Positions 20,374-31,696 of a DNA stretch of 64,000 bases are shown piece by piece. The stretch covers positions 329,187-393,186 of the forward strand of contig NZ_MDKE01000011.1 of assembly GCF_001870485.1 (NCBI RefSeq). The letters are read 5' to 3'. Position 1 is the stretch's first letter, and each line of letters begins with the position of its first letter. The position numbers were made by a program, and so were the translations under genes. This DNA is from Oceanisphaera psychrotolerans (GTDB lineage Bacteria; Pseudomonadota; Gammaproteobacteria; Enterobacterales; Aeromonadaceae). The notes beneath the pieces are model-generated. The model did not search any database. It saw only the letters and a program-made list of their open reading frames with translations, and was not told where the DNA came from.

Positions 20374-23034
20374 TTATGCGTACAGCGGGTTGATCTTGTC
20401 GGCGTCGATGCCGTATTTGGTGATGGCGTCGGCCACAACCTGCTTGTCTACGGTGCCCTGCTTGGCCAGCTCGGTCAGTGCGGCAATCACCACATAGTGC
20501 TTGTTCACTTCGAAGTGACGACGCAGGTTTTCACGGCTGTCGGAGCGGCCGAAACCATCGGTACCCAGTACCTTGTAGCTGACGGACGGCATGAAGGCAC
20601 GAACCTGTTCGGCGTAGTTCTTCATGTAATCGGTCGCGGCGATGGCCGGCTCATTACCCATGACCTGAGCGATGTAAGGCACGCGCGGCTCGGAAGTCGG
20701 GTGCAGCATGTTCCAGCGCTCGACGTCCTGACCGTCACGGGTCAGTTCGTTGAAGGACGGTACGCTGAACACGTCGGAGCCGATACCGTACTCTTCGGCC
20801 AGGATCCTGGCCGCTTCACGCACGTCGTTCAGGATGGTGCCGGAGCCCATCAGCTGAACCTTGCCCTTGTCGCCGGCCACGGTATCCAGCTTGTAGATAC
20901 CCTTGCGGATACCTTCCTCGGCGCCTTCCGGCATCGCGGGGTGATGGTAGTTTTCGTTCAGGGTCGTGATGTAGTAGTAGATGTTTTCCGGGTTGTCGCC
21001 ATACATGCGACGCAGGCCGTCCTGTACGATCACCGCCACTTCATAAACGTAAGTCGGATCATAGCTTATACAGTTGGGGATCACGTTCGCCTGAATGTGG
21101 CTGTGACCATCTTCGTGCTGCAGGCCTTCACCGTTCAGGGTGGTACGGCCGGAAGTACCGCCGATCATGAAGCCGCGGGCCTGTTGGTCACCGGCCAGCC
21201 AGCACAGGTCACCCACCCGCTGGAAACCGAACATCGAGTAGTAGATGTAGAACGGAATCATCGGGAAGTCGTTGGTGCTGTAGGAAGTCGCGGCTGCCAG
21301 CCAGGAAGAGGTGGCCCCCAGCTCGTTGATACCTTCCTGCAGTACCTGACCCTTGATGTCTTCCTTGTAGTAGGCCACCTGCTCACGATCCTGCGGCGTA
21401 TAGGTCTGACCGTTGGGGCTGTAGATACCAATCTGACGGAACAGGCCTTCCATACCGAAGGTACGGGCTTCATCGGCCAGGATCGGGACGATGCGCTCGC
21501 CGATGGACTTGTTCTTGAGCATGATGTTCAGGGCACGAACGAAGGCCATGGTGGTGGACACTTCACGCTTCTGCTCTTCCAGCAGCGGCTGGAACTCGGC
21601 CAGTGCGGGGATCTGCAGCTTGTCGGTGGTCTGCTCCAGGCGAGTCGGTACATAGCCTTTCAGCGCCTGACGGCGGGCATGCAGATATTCGTGCTCGCGA
21701 CTGCCTTCCTGGATTTCGATGTAGGGCAGGTTGGGCAGATCTTCATCGCTCACTTCGATGTTGAAGCGGTCGCGGAAGTGTTTGAGCGAAGACATGTCCA
21801 TCTTCTTGACCTGGTGGGCGATGTTCTTGCCTTCGGCCGCGTCACCCATGCCGTAACCCTTGATGGTCTTGGCCAGAATAACGGTCGGCTTGCCTTTGGT
21901 GTCGGCTGCATTTTTGTATGCTGCGTACATCTTGGCCGGATCGTGACCACCCCGGTTGAGGGCGAAGATTTCCTCGTCGGACATGTCCTTGACCAGTTCC
22001 AATGTCTCGGGATACTTACCGAAGAAGTGCTTGCGCACATAGGCACCGTCCTTGGACTTGAAGGTCTGGTAGTCACCGTCAACGGTTTCGTTCATCAGCT
22101 GAACCAGCTTGCCGCTCTTGTCTCTGGCGATCAGCTCGTCCCAGCGACGACCCCAGATCACCTTGACCACGTTCCAGCCGGCACCGTTGAAGACACCGTC
22201 CAGCTCGTCGATGATCTTGCCGTTACCGATAACGGGACCGTCCAGACGCTGCAGGTTACAGTTGATGACGAAGCACAGGTTGTCCAGCTTCTCGCGCGCC
22301 GCGATGGTGATGGCACCCTTGGATTCCGGCTCGTCCATCTCGCCGTCGCCCAGGTAGGCGTATACGCGCTGCTCGGAGCAGTCTTTCAGGCCACGGTTGG
22401 TCAGGTACTTGAGGAAGCGAGCCTGATAGATGGCGTTGATCGGACCCAGACCCATGGATACGGTCGGGAACTGCCAGAAGTCCGGCATCAGCTTGGGATG
22501 CGGGTAGGACGGAAGCCCCTTGCCGTCCACCTCCTGACGGAACATGTCCAGCTGGGCGGCGGTCAGGCGGCCTTCGGCAAAGGCGCGGGCATAGATGCCG
22601 GGGGAGATATGACCCTGGAAGAACACCAGATCGCCGCCGTCTTTTTCGTTACGGGCGCGATAGAAGTGGTTGAACGCCACTTCGTACATGGTGGCACTGG
22701 AAGAGAAGGAAGACATGTGTCCACCCAGATCCAAGTCTTTCTTGGAGCCGCGCAGCACGATCATCAGCGAGTTCCAGCGGATAATGGCGCGGATACGACG
22801 TTCCAGATCCCAGTTACCCGGGTACTCAGGCTCGTCTTCAGACTTGATGCTGTTGACGTAGTCTGCGTGGGCATTTCTGGCCACAGCCACACCGGATTTG
22901 ATGGCTTTGGTGGTGAGACGCTCATAAATGTACTGGGCGCGCTCAGGTCCTTCTTGACGGATCAATGACTCGAGGGCGTCAAGCCACTCCTGAGTTTCTA
23001 TTGAATCCACATCGTTGTTCAGGATATCAGACAT
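20374..23034 (-). CDS. aceE: Pyruvate dehydrogenase E1 component
   Basis: A homodimeric E1 of 886 residues that decarboxylates pyruvate using thiamine diphosphate. The ThDP-binding motif is GDGEMDEPESKG...NCNLQ, with further conserved blocks QGHISPGIYARAF and GTSGRTTLNGEGLQHEDGHS. Length matches E. coli AceE (887). AGGA lies before the ATG, 61 nt downstream of the pdhR stop. The whole pdhR-aceE-aceF-lpdA order is the standard gammaproteobacterial locus, repressed by PdhR and relieved by pyruvate. Confidence 0.97.
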   Translation of the reverse strand: MSDILNNDVDSIETQEWLDALESLIRQEGPERAQYIYERLTTKAIKSGVAVARNAHADYVNSIKSEDEPEYPGNWDLERRIRAIIRWNSLMIVLRGSKKDLDLGGHMSSFSSSATMYEVAFNHFYRARNEKDGGDLVFFQGHISPGIYARAFAEGRLTAAQLDMFRQEVDGKGLPSYPHPKLMPDFWQFPTVSMGLGPINAIYQARFLKYLTNRGLKDCSEQRVYAYLGDGEMDEPESKGAITIAAREKLDNLCFVINCNLQRLDGPVIGNGKIIDELDGVFNGAGWNVVKVIWGRRWDELIARDKSGKLVQLMNETVDGDYQTFKSKDGAYVRKHFFGKYPETLELVKDMSDEEIFALNRGGHDPAKMYAAYKNAADTKGKPTVILAKTIKGYGMGDAAEGKNIAHQVKKMDMSSLKHFRDRFNIEVSDEDLPNLPYIEIQEGSREHEYLHARRQALKGYVPTRLEQTTDKLQIPALAEFQPLLEEQKREVSTTMAFVRALNIMLKNKSIGERIVPILADEARTFGMEGLFRQIGIYSPNGQTYTPQDREQVAYYKEDIKGQVLQEGINELGATSSWLAAATSYSTNDFPMIPFYIYYSMFGFQRVGDLCWLAGDQQARGFMIGGTSGRTTLNGEGLQHEDGHSHIQANVIPNCISYDPTYVYEVAVIVQDGLRRMYGDNPENIYYYITTLNENYHHPAMPEGAEEGIRKGIYKLDTVAGDKGKVQLMGSGTILNDVREAARILAEEYGIGSDVFSVPSFNELTRDGQDVERWNMLHPTSEPRVPYIAQVMGNEPAIAATDYMKNYAEQVRAFMPSVSYKVLGTDGFGRSDSRENLRRHFEVNKHYVVIAALTELAKQGTVDKQVVADAITKYGIDADKINPLYA

Positions 23035-23095
23035 GGCTGTTTCCTATCTCGTTTGGGGCACCTGCCCATGGGTTTCGTCGTTGCCGAAGGCATTG

Positions 23096-23857
23096 TTATT
23101 CCTGCTGGCGATGTCGGCGCAGAGAACGCTGAATGCGGGTTTCTTCGCGCTGAATGTCGAGCAGGGTTTCTTCAATAAAGGCCAGGTGCTCATGGCAAGC
23201 ATCCCTGGCCTGTTCCGGCTCGCGAGACAGTATGCTCTGGATCAGATTGGCGCGATGAACACGAATCCTCTCCACCATACCGGCGCGCCGGTTAAGAATC
23301 TTGATATTGCGCAGTATGCTGGACTCCAGCATCGGCTGAATGGCCCGCAACAGATGCAGCAGCACCACGTTGTGCGCCGCCGCCGCCACCGCCAGATAAA
23401 ACTCGGCGGCGGCCTTGGCCTCGGCCGGCAGATCCCCTTTCTCCTGCGCCCGCACTATGGCCTGCTGGGCCTCGCGGATGGAGTCGAAATCCGCCTCGGT
23501 GCCACGCATGGCCGCATAGAAGGCGGAAATGCCCTCCATGGTATGACGGAACTCCAGCAGATCGTATTGCGACTCCGGGTGTTCGGCCAGCAGCTGAAAC
23601 AGGGGATCGGCCAGGCCCTTGGTCAGGGCATTCTGCACATAGGTGCCGCCCCCCTGGCGTCGGGATACCAGCCCACGCGCCTCCAGTTGCTGAATCGCCT
23701 CTCGCACCGAGGGGCGGGATACGGCGAACTGCTCGGCAAGCTCCCGCTCCGGCAACAGTCGTTGTCCGGGCTGCAGGCTGCCTTCCACTATCATCTGCTC
23801 GATTTTGGCGGCGATGGTGTCGGCGAGTTTAGGCTGTTTGATACGCTGGTATGACAT
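23096..23857 (-). CDS. pdhR: GntR/FadR-family repressor of the pyruvate dehydrogenase operon
   Basis: A protein of 253 residues with an N-terminal winged helix (LLPERELAEQFAVSRPSVREAIQQLEARGLV) and an all-helical FCD ligand domain. PdhR represses the operon and is released by pyruvate. The ATG at 23857 gives the usual start MSYQRIKQPKLADTIAA; a longer in-frame start at 23893 would overlap the operator. Two PdhR boxes lie upstream, one only 15 nt from the start codon, indicating autoregulation. Confidence 0.95.
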   Translation of the reverse strand: MSYQRIKQPKLADTIAAKIEQMIVEGSLQPGQRLLPERELAEQFAVSRPSVREAIQQLEARGLVSRRQGGGTYVQNALTKGLADPLFQLLAEHPESQYDLLEFRHTMEGISAFYAAMRGTEADFDSIREAQQAIVRAQEKGDLPAEAKAAAEFYLAVAAAAHNVVLLHLLRAIQPMLESSILRNIKILNRRAGMVERIRVHRANLIQSILSREPEQARDACHEHLAFIEETLLDIQREETRIQRSLRRHRQQE

Positions 23858-23871
23858 GAGGTCCGATCTAA

Positions 23872-23888
23872 AATTGGTAAGACCAATT
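23872..23888. promoter_or_regulatory. PdhR operator, proximal box
   Basis: AATTGGTAAGACCAATT is a perfect 7-bp inverted repeat with a 3-nt spacer and matches the known ATTGGTnnnACCAAT PdhR box. It lies 15 nt upstream of the pdhR start. Confidence 0.92.
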
Positions 23889-24031
23889 AACACTGTTAAA
23901 AAAAGGTATCAGAGCAGGTACGAAATGTCCATTTATTTGATCCGGATTGCACACAATGGATTACATAACCACCAGTGAAAAGCGGATTAGCCCATGAAGA
24001 TAGTTCAACGCCGGCAAAACACCAATCATCA

Positions 24032-24048
24032 AATTGGTAAGACCAACG
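24032..24048. promoter_or_regulatory. PdhR operator, distal box
   Basis: AATTGGTAAGACCAACG repeats the proximal box with two terminal mismatches. It is 160 nt upstream, which suggests looping or control of a second promoter. Confidence 0.8.
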
Positions 24049-24103
24049 AAAAAACGGCGGGACATCCATCAGATGACGAGGATGTCATGTGATGGATGTC
24101 CCG
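24049..24103 (-). terminator. Terminator of ampD
   Basis: A long hairpin, 19 paired bases with one mismatch (CGGGACATCCATCA arm) and a 6-nt loop, is followed on the minus strand by CCG and six T. It overlaps nothing else and abuts the distal PdhR box. Confidence 0.85.
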
Positions 24104-24174
24104 GGTATCTGCTTGCAGCCTGCCGGAGCAGGCAAGAGGGCCTCTGGCGTATCAGCCGAGAGCGCGCGAACGGC

Positions 24175-24720
24175 TCACAGCATGGCTCGAAAACGCGCCC
24201 AGTCGAAGCCCGGCCCCGGATCGGTCTTGCGGCCGGGGGCAATATCGCTGTGGCCGGTGATGCGCTCGGGCGTGATGGCGGTATAGGCCTGCATCAATGC
24301 GGTCGTGACCGCGGCCAGCACCCGATACTGGGCATCGGTATAATCGCCGGTGTCGGTGCCTTCCAGCTCGATGCCGACGGAAAAATCGTTGCATCGCTCC
24401 CGCCCGTCGAAACGGGACAGCCCCGCATGCCAGGCGCGCCGCTCGAAAGGCACATATTGCACCAGCTCGCCATCCCGGCGGATCAGACAGTGAGCCGACA
24501 CCCGCAGCTGATGGATATCGGCAAAGTAGGGATCGGCGGCAGGATCCAGCCGCCCCATGAACAGATCGTCTATATAGGATTCGCCAAAGCGCCCCGGCGG
24601 CAGGCTGATACAATGCACCACCAGCAGCGATATCTCGCCCCCGGGCCGCTCGTCACAATGCGGAGAAACACAATGGCGGGCAGGCAGCAGCCAGCCCGGC
24701 GTCGTCAACTGAAAAGACAT
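24175..24720 (-). CDS. ampD: 1,6-anhydro-N-acetylmuramyl-L-alanine amidase AmpD
   Basis: A cytoplasmic zinc amidase of 181 residues for cell-wall recycling; it removes the peptide from anhydromuropeptides and thereby keeps AmpR-type beta-lactamase induction low. The zinc ligands are visible in LLVVHCISLP (His) and in GHSDIAPGRKTDPGPGFDW (His and Asp). Length matches E. coli AmpD (183). It is divergent from the aspartic-protease gene and next to nadC, as in many gammaproteobacteria (ampD/nadC/pil neighbourhood). Confidence 0.93.
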   Translation of the reverse strand: MSFQLTTPGWLLPARHCVSPHCDERPGGEISLLVVHCISLPPGRFGESYIDDLFMGRLDPAADPYFADIHQLRVSAHCLIRRDGELVQYVPFERRAWHAGLSRFDGRERCNDFSVGIELEGTDTGDYTDAQYRVLAAVTTALMQAYTAITPERITGHSDIAPGRKTDPGPGFDWARFRAML

Positions 24721-24801
24721 ATCAACCCCAAACCAATGTTCACCGCGGGTATACTAACAGTTTAACCGGCCCGGTGCGGCACAGTGCCGCGAGGAACCAC
24801 C

Positions 24802-26270
<1,469 letters not shown>

Positions 26271-26311
26271 GCCAGACCCTGCTGCCATAGCTCCTGCTTT
26301 CCATGCATTTC

Positions 26312-26345
26312 GGCGCGTCCCCGCAGGGACGGCGCCTTGTTTTTG
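26312..26345 (+). terminator. Terminator of nadC
   Basis: GGCGC-GTCCC pairs with GGGAC-GCGCC across a CGCA loop with one bulged G, followed by TTGTTTTT. Confidence 0.8.
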
Positions 26346-26702
26346 ACCCGCTCCCTTTACGACTGACTGCCCCCGAAACGATGATCGCAGAAATAACCGA
26401 CAGTTGTTGTGAGCTGCCGGTATGAGCCGCTCGACGTAGCGCAAAACCAAAATATCACCAGCTCAAAAAATAGACAGGTTGCGCGAAATTAATCGCCGTT
26501 CGCTCTCAAAATTTCTATAAATTTATTAGGCAAAGCTGCGGGGAGTTGCTATAGATATTAGGCGGGCTTCAATTAACGCCCCGATTGGCAAGGCAAGTAG
26601 CAAGACGGTTAGCAGGTAGTGGCAAGACAAGCGTTGACGATTATTTAATGACCAGTAACGACTAGTAACGTAACAACCTCTTCTCGGATCAAGGATGATG
26701 AT
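26346..26702 (+). promoter_or_regulatory. AT-richer upstream region of pilA
   Basis: Non-coding and clearly more AT-rich than the flanking genes from about 26440. It must hold the pilA promoter. A GG/GC pair near 26584 resembles a sigma-54 -24/-12 element but the spacing is one base too long, so I do not call it. Confidence 0.4.
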
Positions 26703-27137
26703 ATGAACAAGCTCCCGATGACACGCCGCCAGGGCGGTTTTACCCTGATCGAACTGATGATAGTGGTGGCCATCGTCGCCATTCTGGCGGCAGTGGCACT
26801 GCCGGCCTATCAGACCTATACCCAAAGAGCCAAGTTCAGTGAGGTAATAGCCGCAGTCGGACCGGCAAAAACAGCGATCGAAGTGTGTTACCAAACAAGC
26901 GGAACAGACTGTACGGCTAGGGGGACAAGCGCAGTCAGTGGCGCTGTTGTTACAGCCAACGTTGCTAGCGTAACAGTTGCTGTTTCAGGAGGCACTGCTT
27001 CTGCAGGTCCTTGGACCGTTACAGCTCTCGGCACAAGCACAGTTGGTAGTGAAGATTATGTTTTGACAAGCGAAGCTTCCGGAGCAAGACTCATATGGAG
27101 TGCTGGTGGCAGCTGTGTTTCAGCAGGCCTCTGCTAA
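26703..27137 (+). CDS. pilA: Type IV pilin major subunit
   Basis: A prepilin of 144 residues. The leader [12 protein letters not shown] is cut after Gly before [20 protein letters not shown], the N-methylated hydrophobic helix; Glu5 of the mature protein is present. Two Cys pairs are visible: [10 protein letters not shown] and the D-loop pair CVSAGLC at the C-terminus. The DNA of the C-terminal two thirds is visibly richer in A/T and uses different codons from pilBCD, as expected for a variable, exchanged pilin. AAGGATG precedes the ATG; pilB starts 3 nt after its stop. Confidence 0.93.
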   Translation: MNKLPMTRRQGGFTLIELMIVVAIVAILAAVALPAYQTYTQRAKFSEVIAAVGPAKTAIEVCYQTSGTDCTARGTSAVSGAVVTANVASVTVAVSGGTASAGPWTVTALGTSTVGSEDYVLTSEASGARLIWSAGGSCVSAGLC

Positions 27138-27140
27138 TAC

Positions 27141-28856
27141 ATGACCATGCCGATCGACAGTTCCAGAAGCGGCCTGGCCAGAAGCCTGGCCGCTTCCAGT
27201 CTGGTGACCGCCGAGGATCTGGATCTGGCCCAGGCCAAGGCCCGGCAGGAACGCAAGCCTCTCAGCACCGTGCTGGTGGAGCAGCATTTTCTGTCCAGCG
27301 AGCAGCTGGCTCACTTCTGTGAACGGGAATACGGGCTGCCGCTGACGGATCTGGACGACATCGACCTGGAGCAGCTCCCGCCCCAGTATCTGAGCATGGA
27401 TCTGATTGAGCGTCACCACGTGGTGCCTATCATACTGCAGGGCAAGGTGCTGTATCTGGCCATGTCCGACCCCACCGATGTGTCCGCTTTGGAAGACTTC
27501 GGTTTTCGCTTTAACCTGATCACCGACGCCCGCCTGGTGGAGGAAGACAAGCTGCAACAGCTGCTTGCCCGCCTGCAGCAGGGCGGCGGCGGTGCCCTCG
27601 ACCTGGAACATATCGAAGATACCGACATTGCCGAACTCGAGCTGGGAGAAGATCCCGCCGAACGCCACAATGACGATCTGGGCAATATCGATGAAGACGC
27701 CCCCATCGTGCGTTACATCAACAAAATCATGCTCGATGCGGTGCGCCGCGAAGCCTCGGACCTGCACTTCGAGCCCTATGAACGTTTCTATCGTATCCGC
27801 TTTCGTATCGACGGCATGCTGCACGAGGTCGCCTCGCCGCCGGTCCATCTGAGCACCCGCTTTGCCGCCCGGCTCAAGGTCATGGCCCGGCTGGACATCG
27901 CCGAGCGCCGGCTGCCGCAGGATGGCCGCATCAAACTCAAACTGACTCGCAGCAAGTCGGTCGACATGCGGGTCAACAGCCTGCCCACCCAGTGGGGCGA
28001 AAAAATCGTTATCCGTATTCTCGACAGCTCGGCGGCCAAGCTGGATATCGACCAGCTCGGCTACGACGAACAGCAGAAACAGCTGTATCTCGGCGCCCTG
28101 AAAAAACCCCAGGGCATGATACTGGTCACCGGGCCCACCGGCTCGGGCAAGACGGTCTCGCTCTACACCGGCCTGAGCATACTGAACACCGTCAGCGCCA
28201 ATATTTCCACCGCCGAAGATCCGGTGGAAATCACCCTGCCCGGCATCAATCAGGTACAGATCAACCCCAAGTCGGGCCTGAGCTTTGCCCATGCCCTGCG
28301 CGCCTTTCTGCGCCAGGATCCGGACATCATCATGGTGGGGGAAATACGGGATCTGGAAACCGCCGAAATTGCGGTCAAGGCCGCCCAGACCGGCCACCTG
28401 GTGCTCTCGACCCTGCACACCAACTCCGCCGCCGAGACCCTGACCCGACTCAGCAACATGGGGCTGCCCGCCTATAATATTGCCTCTTCGGTCACCCTGA
28501 TCATGGCCCAGCGACTGGCGCGCAAACTCTGCTCCCACTGCAAGACCGAAGAGCATGTTCCCGAGGAGCAGTTGCTGGAACTCGGTTTCAGCCCATCGCA
28601 GCTGAACCCGGCTCCCAGGCTGTACAAGGCCGCCGGCTGCAAACTCTGTACCGAAGGCTACAAGGGCCGGATCGGCATCTACGAAGTACTGCCGATGAAC
28701 GATACCCTGGCCAATCTGATCATGGACGGCGCCAACTCCCTGAGTCTGGCCAGGGCGGCAGAAGAGTCCGGCATGATCAGCCTGCGTCAGGCGGCACTGG
28801 AAAAGGCCCGGCTCGGCATTATCAGCCTGGCGGAAGTCAACCGTATCACCCTCTGA
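27141..28856 (+). CDS. pilB: Type IV pilus assembly ATPase PilB
   Basis: A cytoplasmic hexameric extension ATPase of 571 residues. An N-terminal MshEN/T2SSE-N domain (about 1-165) is followed by the motor domain with Walker [11 protein letters not shown], an Asp box around EDPVEI, Walker [10 protein letters not shown] and His box [15 protein letters not shown] zinc-binding tetracysteine is seen in CSHCK and CKLC. It is second in the pilABCD cluster. Confidence 0.96.
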   Translation: MTMPIDSSRSGLARSLAASSLVTAEDLDLAQAKARQERKPLSTVLVEQHFLSSEQLAHFCEREYGLPLTDLDDIDLEQLPPQYLSMDLIERHHVVPIILQGKVLYLAMSDPTDVSALEDFGFRFNLITDARLVEEDKLQQLLARLQQGGGGALDLEHIEDTDIAELELGEDPAERHNDDLGNIDEDAPIVRYINKIMLDAVRREASDLHFEPYERFYRIRFRIDGMLHEVASPPVHLSTRFAARLKVMARLDIAERRLPQDGRIKLKLTRSKSVDMRVNSLPTQWGEKIVIRILDSSAAKLDIDQLGYDEQQKQLYLGALKKPQGMILVTGPTGSGKTVSLYTGLSILNTVSANISTAEDPVEITLPGINQVQINPKSGLSFAHALRAFLRQDPDIIMVGEIRDLETAEIAVKAAQTGHLVLSTLHTNSAAETLTRLSNMGLPAYNIASSVTLIMAQRLARKLCSHCKTEEHVPEEQLLELGFSPSQLNPAPRLYKAAGCKLCTEGYKGRIGIYEVLPMNDTLANLIMDGANSLSLARAAEESGMISLRQAALEKARLGIISLAEVNRITL

Positions 28857-28898
28857 ATCAGCGCAACGGTTCAGAGCGGTCGAGCATAAGGATGAGCC

Positions 28899-30125
28899 AT
28901 GGCGACGAGTAAAAAAAACAGCGTTCAGGCCTACCAGTGGGAAGGCCTCAACAAACGCGGACAGAAGGTATCCGGCTTTATTCAGGCGGTCAATGAGCAG
29001 GCGGTCAAACGCGATCTGCAGCGGCAGGGCGTCAGCACCACCAGGGTAAAGCGCAAACGGGAGAGCCTGTTTTCCCAGCGCAAGAATGTCATCAAGCCGA
29101 TGGATATCGCGATAATCACCCGCCAGGTCGCCACCATGCTCGGTGCCGGCGTGCCTCTGGTGCAAAGCCTGCAAATCATCTCCCGCTCGGCCCAGAAAAG
29201 CAGCATCCGCGAACTGACCGGGGCCATTGCCGCCGATGTGGAAGGCGGCACCCCGCTGACCGAGGCGCTGAGCAAATTTCCCCGCCAGTTTGACGAGCTG
29301 TACTGCGATCTGGTGCACTCCGGCGAGCAAACCGGGGCACTGGAACACATCTTCGATCAGATTGCCATCTACCGGGAAAAAGCAGAAGCCCTCAAATCCA
29401 AGATAAAAAAAGCCATGTTCTACCCGGCCATGGTGATACTGGTGGCCATCGTGGTTACCAGCATACTGCTGCTGTTCGTGATCCCGCAGTTTGAAGAAAT
29501 CTTCGCCGGCTTCGGCGCCACCCTGCCCGCCTTTACCCAGATGGTCATCATGCTGTCGCGCTGGATGCAGGACTACTGGCTCTATATTCTGGCCGCGACC
29601 GGGGTGGCAGTCTTCGCCTATGTGCGCGCCTGGCGTCATTCGGAGAAGGTACGCAACGCCACCGACCGTTTCGTATTACGCCTGCCGGTGGTGGGCGACA
29701 TTCTGCACAAGGCCGCCCTGGCCCGCTTTTCCCGCACCCTGGCTACCACCTTTTCCGCCGGCATCCCGCTGGTGGAAGGCCTGGTTTCTTCCGCCGGCGC
29801 CAGCGGCAATGTGGTCTATCGCCAGGCGGTGATGCAGGTACGCAGCGAGGTCATGGCCGGCATGCAGATGAACCTGGCATTGCGCTCGACCCAGCTGTTC
29901 CCGGACATGGTGGTGCAGATGGTGATGATTGGCGAGGAATCCGGTGCCATCGACGACATGATGAACAAGGTGGCCGTGATTTACGAGCGGGAGGTGGATG
30001 ATGCGGTAGACGGCCTCACCAGCCTGATTGAGCCGCTGATCATGGTGGTGCTGGGTATTCTGGTTGGCGGCCTGGTCATTGCCATGTATCTTCCCATCTT
30101 TGATCTGGGTAATGTGGTTCGCTGA
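28899..30125 (+). CDS. pilC: Type IV pilus inner-membrane platform protein PilC
   Basis: A protein of 408 residues with two repeated T2SSF domains (about 70-195 and 275-398), each ending in membrane helices. Typical family sequence includes TRQVATMLGAGVPLVQSLQII and RTLATTFSAGIPLVEGL. It connects PilB to pilin assembly in the inner membrane. AAGGATGAG precedes the ATG, 42 nt after pilB. Confidence 0.96.
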   Translation: MATSKKNSVQAYQWEGLNKRGQKVSGFIQAVNEQAVKRDLQRQGVSTTRVKRKRESLFSQRKNVIKPMDIAIITRQVATMLGAGVPLVQSLQIISRSAQKSSIRELTGAIAADVEGGTPLTEALSKFPRQFDELYCDLVHSGEQTGALEHIFDQIAIYREKAEALKSKIKKAMFYPAMVILVAIVVTSILLLFVIPQFEEIFAGFGATLPAFTQMVIMLSRWMQDYWLYILAATGVAVFAYVRAWRHSEKVRNATDRFVLRLPVVGDILHKAALARFSRTLATTFSAGIPLVEGLVSSAGASGNVVYRQAVMQVRSEVMAGMQMNLALRSTQLFPDMVVQMVMIGEESGAIDDMMNKVAVIYEREVDDAVDGLTSLIEPLIMVVLGILVGGLVIAMYLPIFDLGNVVR

Positions 30126-30172
30126 CCTTCACCGGCCAGCGGTCCCACTCTCCCCTCTCACAAGGAACCTGA

Positions 30173-31039
30173 ATGGCCGAGCTGAACCACTGGCTGACCA
30201 CCGAGTCTTCCGTACTCTATCTCCTCGTTACCCTGCTGGGGCTGCTGGTCGGCAGCTTCCTGAACGTGGTGATCCACCGGCTGCCGCTGATGCTGCAACG
30301 CGACTGGCAGCGGGAGTGCGCCGAGCTTAACGGCCAGACGCCGGCCGAAGCGCCCCCCTTCAACCTCTGCACCCCCCGTTCCCGCTGCCCCCACTGCCGG
30401 CATCAACTGGGGGCGCTCGACAATATTCCGGTCCTCAGCTGGTTGTGGTTACGGGGCCAGTGCCGCTATTGCCAGGCCAGTGTGGCCAGGCGCTACCCCC
30501 TGGTCGAGCTGGCCTCGGCGGCGCTGGCGGCGCTGGCCCTGTGGCGCTTCGGCGCCAGCCCGCAATTGCTGGCCGCCCTGCTGTTCAGCTGGACCTTGCT
30601 GTGCATGACCCTGATCGACATCGATCACCTGCTGCTGCCCGACGACCTTACCCTGCCGTTGCTGTGGCTGGGGCTGCTGCTGAACATCAACGGCCTTTTT
30701 GTTTCTCTGCAGTCGGCCGTGCTGGGCGCCGCCTTCGGCTACGGCATACTGTGGAGCCTGTACTGGCTGTTCAAACTGGCCACCGGCAAGGAAGGCATGG
30801 GCTACGGTGACTTCAAGCTGCTGGCGGCCATCGGCGCCTGGTTTGGCTGGCAGGCACTGCTGCCGGTGCTGCTGCTGGCGTCCTTTACCGGCGCCGCCCT
30901 GGGCATAGGGCTGATGGCCTCGCGCAAACTGGGCGAAGACCGGGTGCTGCCTTTTGGTCCGGCGCTGGCACTGGCAGGCTGGTTGTACCTGATATGGGGC
31001 AAACAACTGACCGGGTTTTACTGGAGTATGGCGCTGTGA
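30173..31039 (+). CDS. pilD: Prepilin leader peptidase / N-methyltransferase
   Basis: A polytopic inner-membrane aspartic protease of 288 residues. The N-terminal methylase region has the zinc-binding pairs CPHC and CRYC. The two catalytic aspartates are in [16 protein letters not shown] and the GxGD-type [14 protein letters not shown]. It processes PilA and probably type II secretion pseudopilins. Its last 4 nt overlap the coaE start (GTGA). Confidence 0.96.
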   Translation: MAELNHWLTTESSVLYLLVTLLGLLVGSFLNVVIHRLPLMLQRDWQRECAELNGQTPAEAPPFNLCTPRSRCPHCRHQLGALDNIPVLSWLWLRGQCRYCQASVARRYPLVELASAALAALALWRFGASPQLLAALLFSWTLLCMTLIDIDHLLLPDDLTLPLLWLGLLLNINGLFVSLQSAVLGAAFGYGILWSLYWLFKLATGKEGMGYGDFKLLAAIGAWFGWQALLPVLLLASFTGAALGIGLMASRKLGEDRVLPFGPALALAGWLYLIWGKQLTGFYWSMAL

Positions 31040-31647
31040 CTTATATCGTGGGCCTGACCGGAGGCATTGGCAGCGGCAAGAGTACCGTGGCTGCCTTCTT
31101 TGCCGAGCTGGGTGTGGATGTGGTTGATGCAGACATCATCGCCCGCGAGGTGGTGGCGCCGGGCCAGCCGGCGCTGGGCGCCATTGCCGCCCGCTTCGGA
31201 TCCGCCGTGATCACGGATGACGGCAGCCTCGACCGACGTGAACTGCGCCAGCGGGTATTCGGCAACCCGATGGACAAAGACTGGCTCAATGCCCTGCTGC
31301 ATCCGCTGATCCGTGAACGCATGGTCACCGCCTGTGCCGAGGCCGCCTCCCCTTATTGCCTGCTGGTGGTGCCCTTGCTGGTGGAAAACAACCTCACCGG
31401 TCTGTGCCAGCGGGTGCTGGTGGTGGATGTCTCCGCCGAACGGCAACTGGCCCGCACCACCCGGCGCGATAAGGCCGACGAGGCCCAGATCCGCGCCATC
31501 ATGGCCGCCCAGGCCAGTCGGGAGCAACGCCTGGCCGCCGCCGACGATGTGCTCGACAACAACGGCACCGATCTCGACCGGATAAAAGACGACGTCGCCC
31601 GGCTGCACCGGCAATATCTGGATCTGGCGTGTGGGGGCAAGTTGTGA
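31036..31647 (+). CDS. coaE: Dephospho-CoA kinase
   Basis: A protein of 203 residues catalysing the last step of coenzyme A synthesis. The P-loop is [13 protein letters not shown] at the N-terminus, with [11 protein letters not shown] and PLLVEN as further family motifs. The start is GTG overlapping the pilD stop, giving the usual N-terminus [10 protein letters not shown]. The pilD-coaE linkage is common in gammaproteobacteria; zapD and yacG, often next, are absent here. Confidence 0.95.
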   Translation: MTYIVGLTGGIGSGKSTVAAFFAELGVDVVDADIIAREVVAPGQPALGAIAARFGSAVITDDGSLDRRELRQRVFGNPMDKDWLNALLHPLIRERMVTACAEAASPYCLLVVPLLVENNLTGLCQRVLVVDVSAERQLARTTRRDKADEAQIRAIMAAQASREQRLAAADDVLDNNGTDLDRIKDDVARLHRQYLDLACGGKL

Positions 31648-31650
31648 AGT

Positions 31651-31690
31651 GATGAGGGACTGAAAACCGGGCGGTCTTTAATCCCTCATC
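31651..31690. terminator. Inverted repeat between convergent coaE and trmB
   Basis: GATGAGGGA and TCCCTCATC flank a 22-nt loop that contains its own short pairing; TTTT follows at 31695-31698. A weak bidirectional terminator is likely. Confidence 0.55.
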
Positions 31691-31696
31691 CCTGTT

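Noticed and set aside
19417..22968. Very long open frame on the plus strand (over 1,100 codons)
   Set aside because: It lies exactly opposite aceF and aceE, reads as low-complexity His/Gly/Ala/Ser, and results from GC-rich codon bias in the real genes.
26575..26635. Sigma-54 promoter for pilA
   Set aside because: The closest GG/GC pair is spaced by 11 instead of 10 bases, and the consensus around it is poor.
27120..29639. Open frame of 839 codons on the minus strand
   Set aside because: It is the antisense shadow of pilB and pilC, which have unmistakable motifs.
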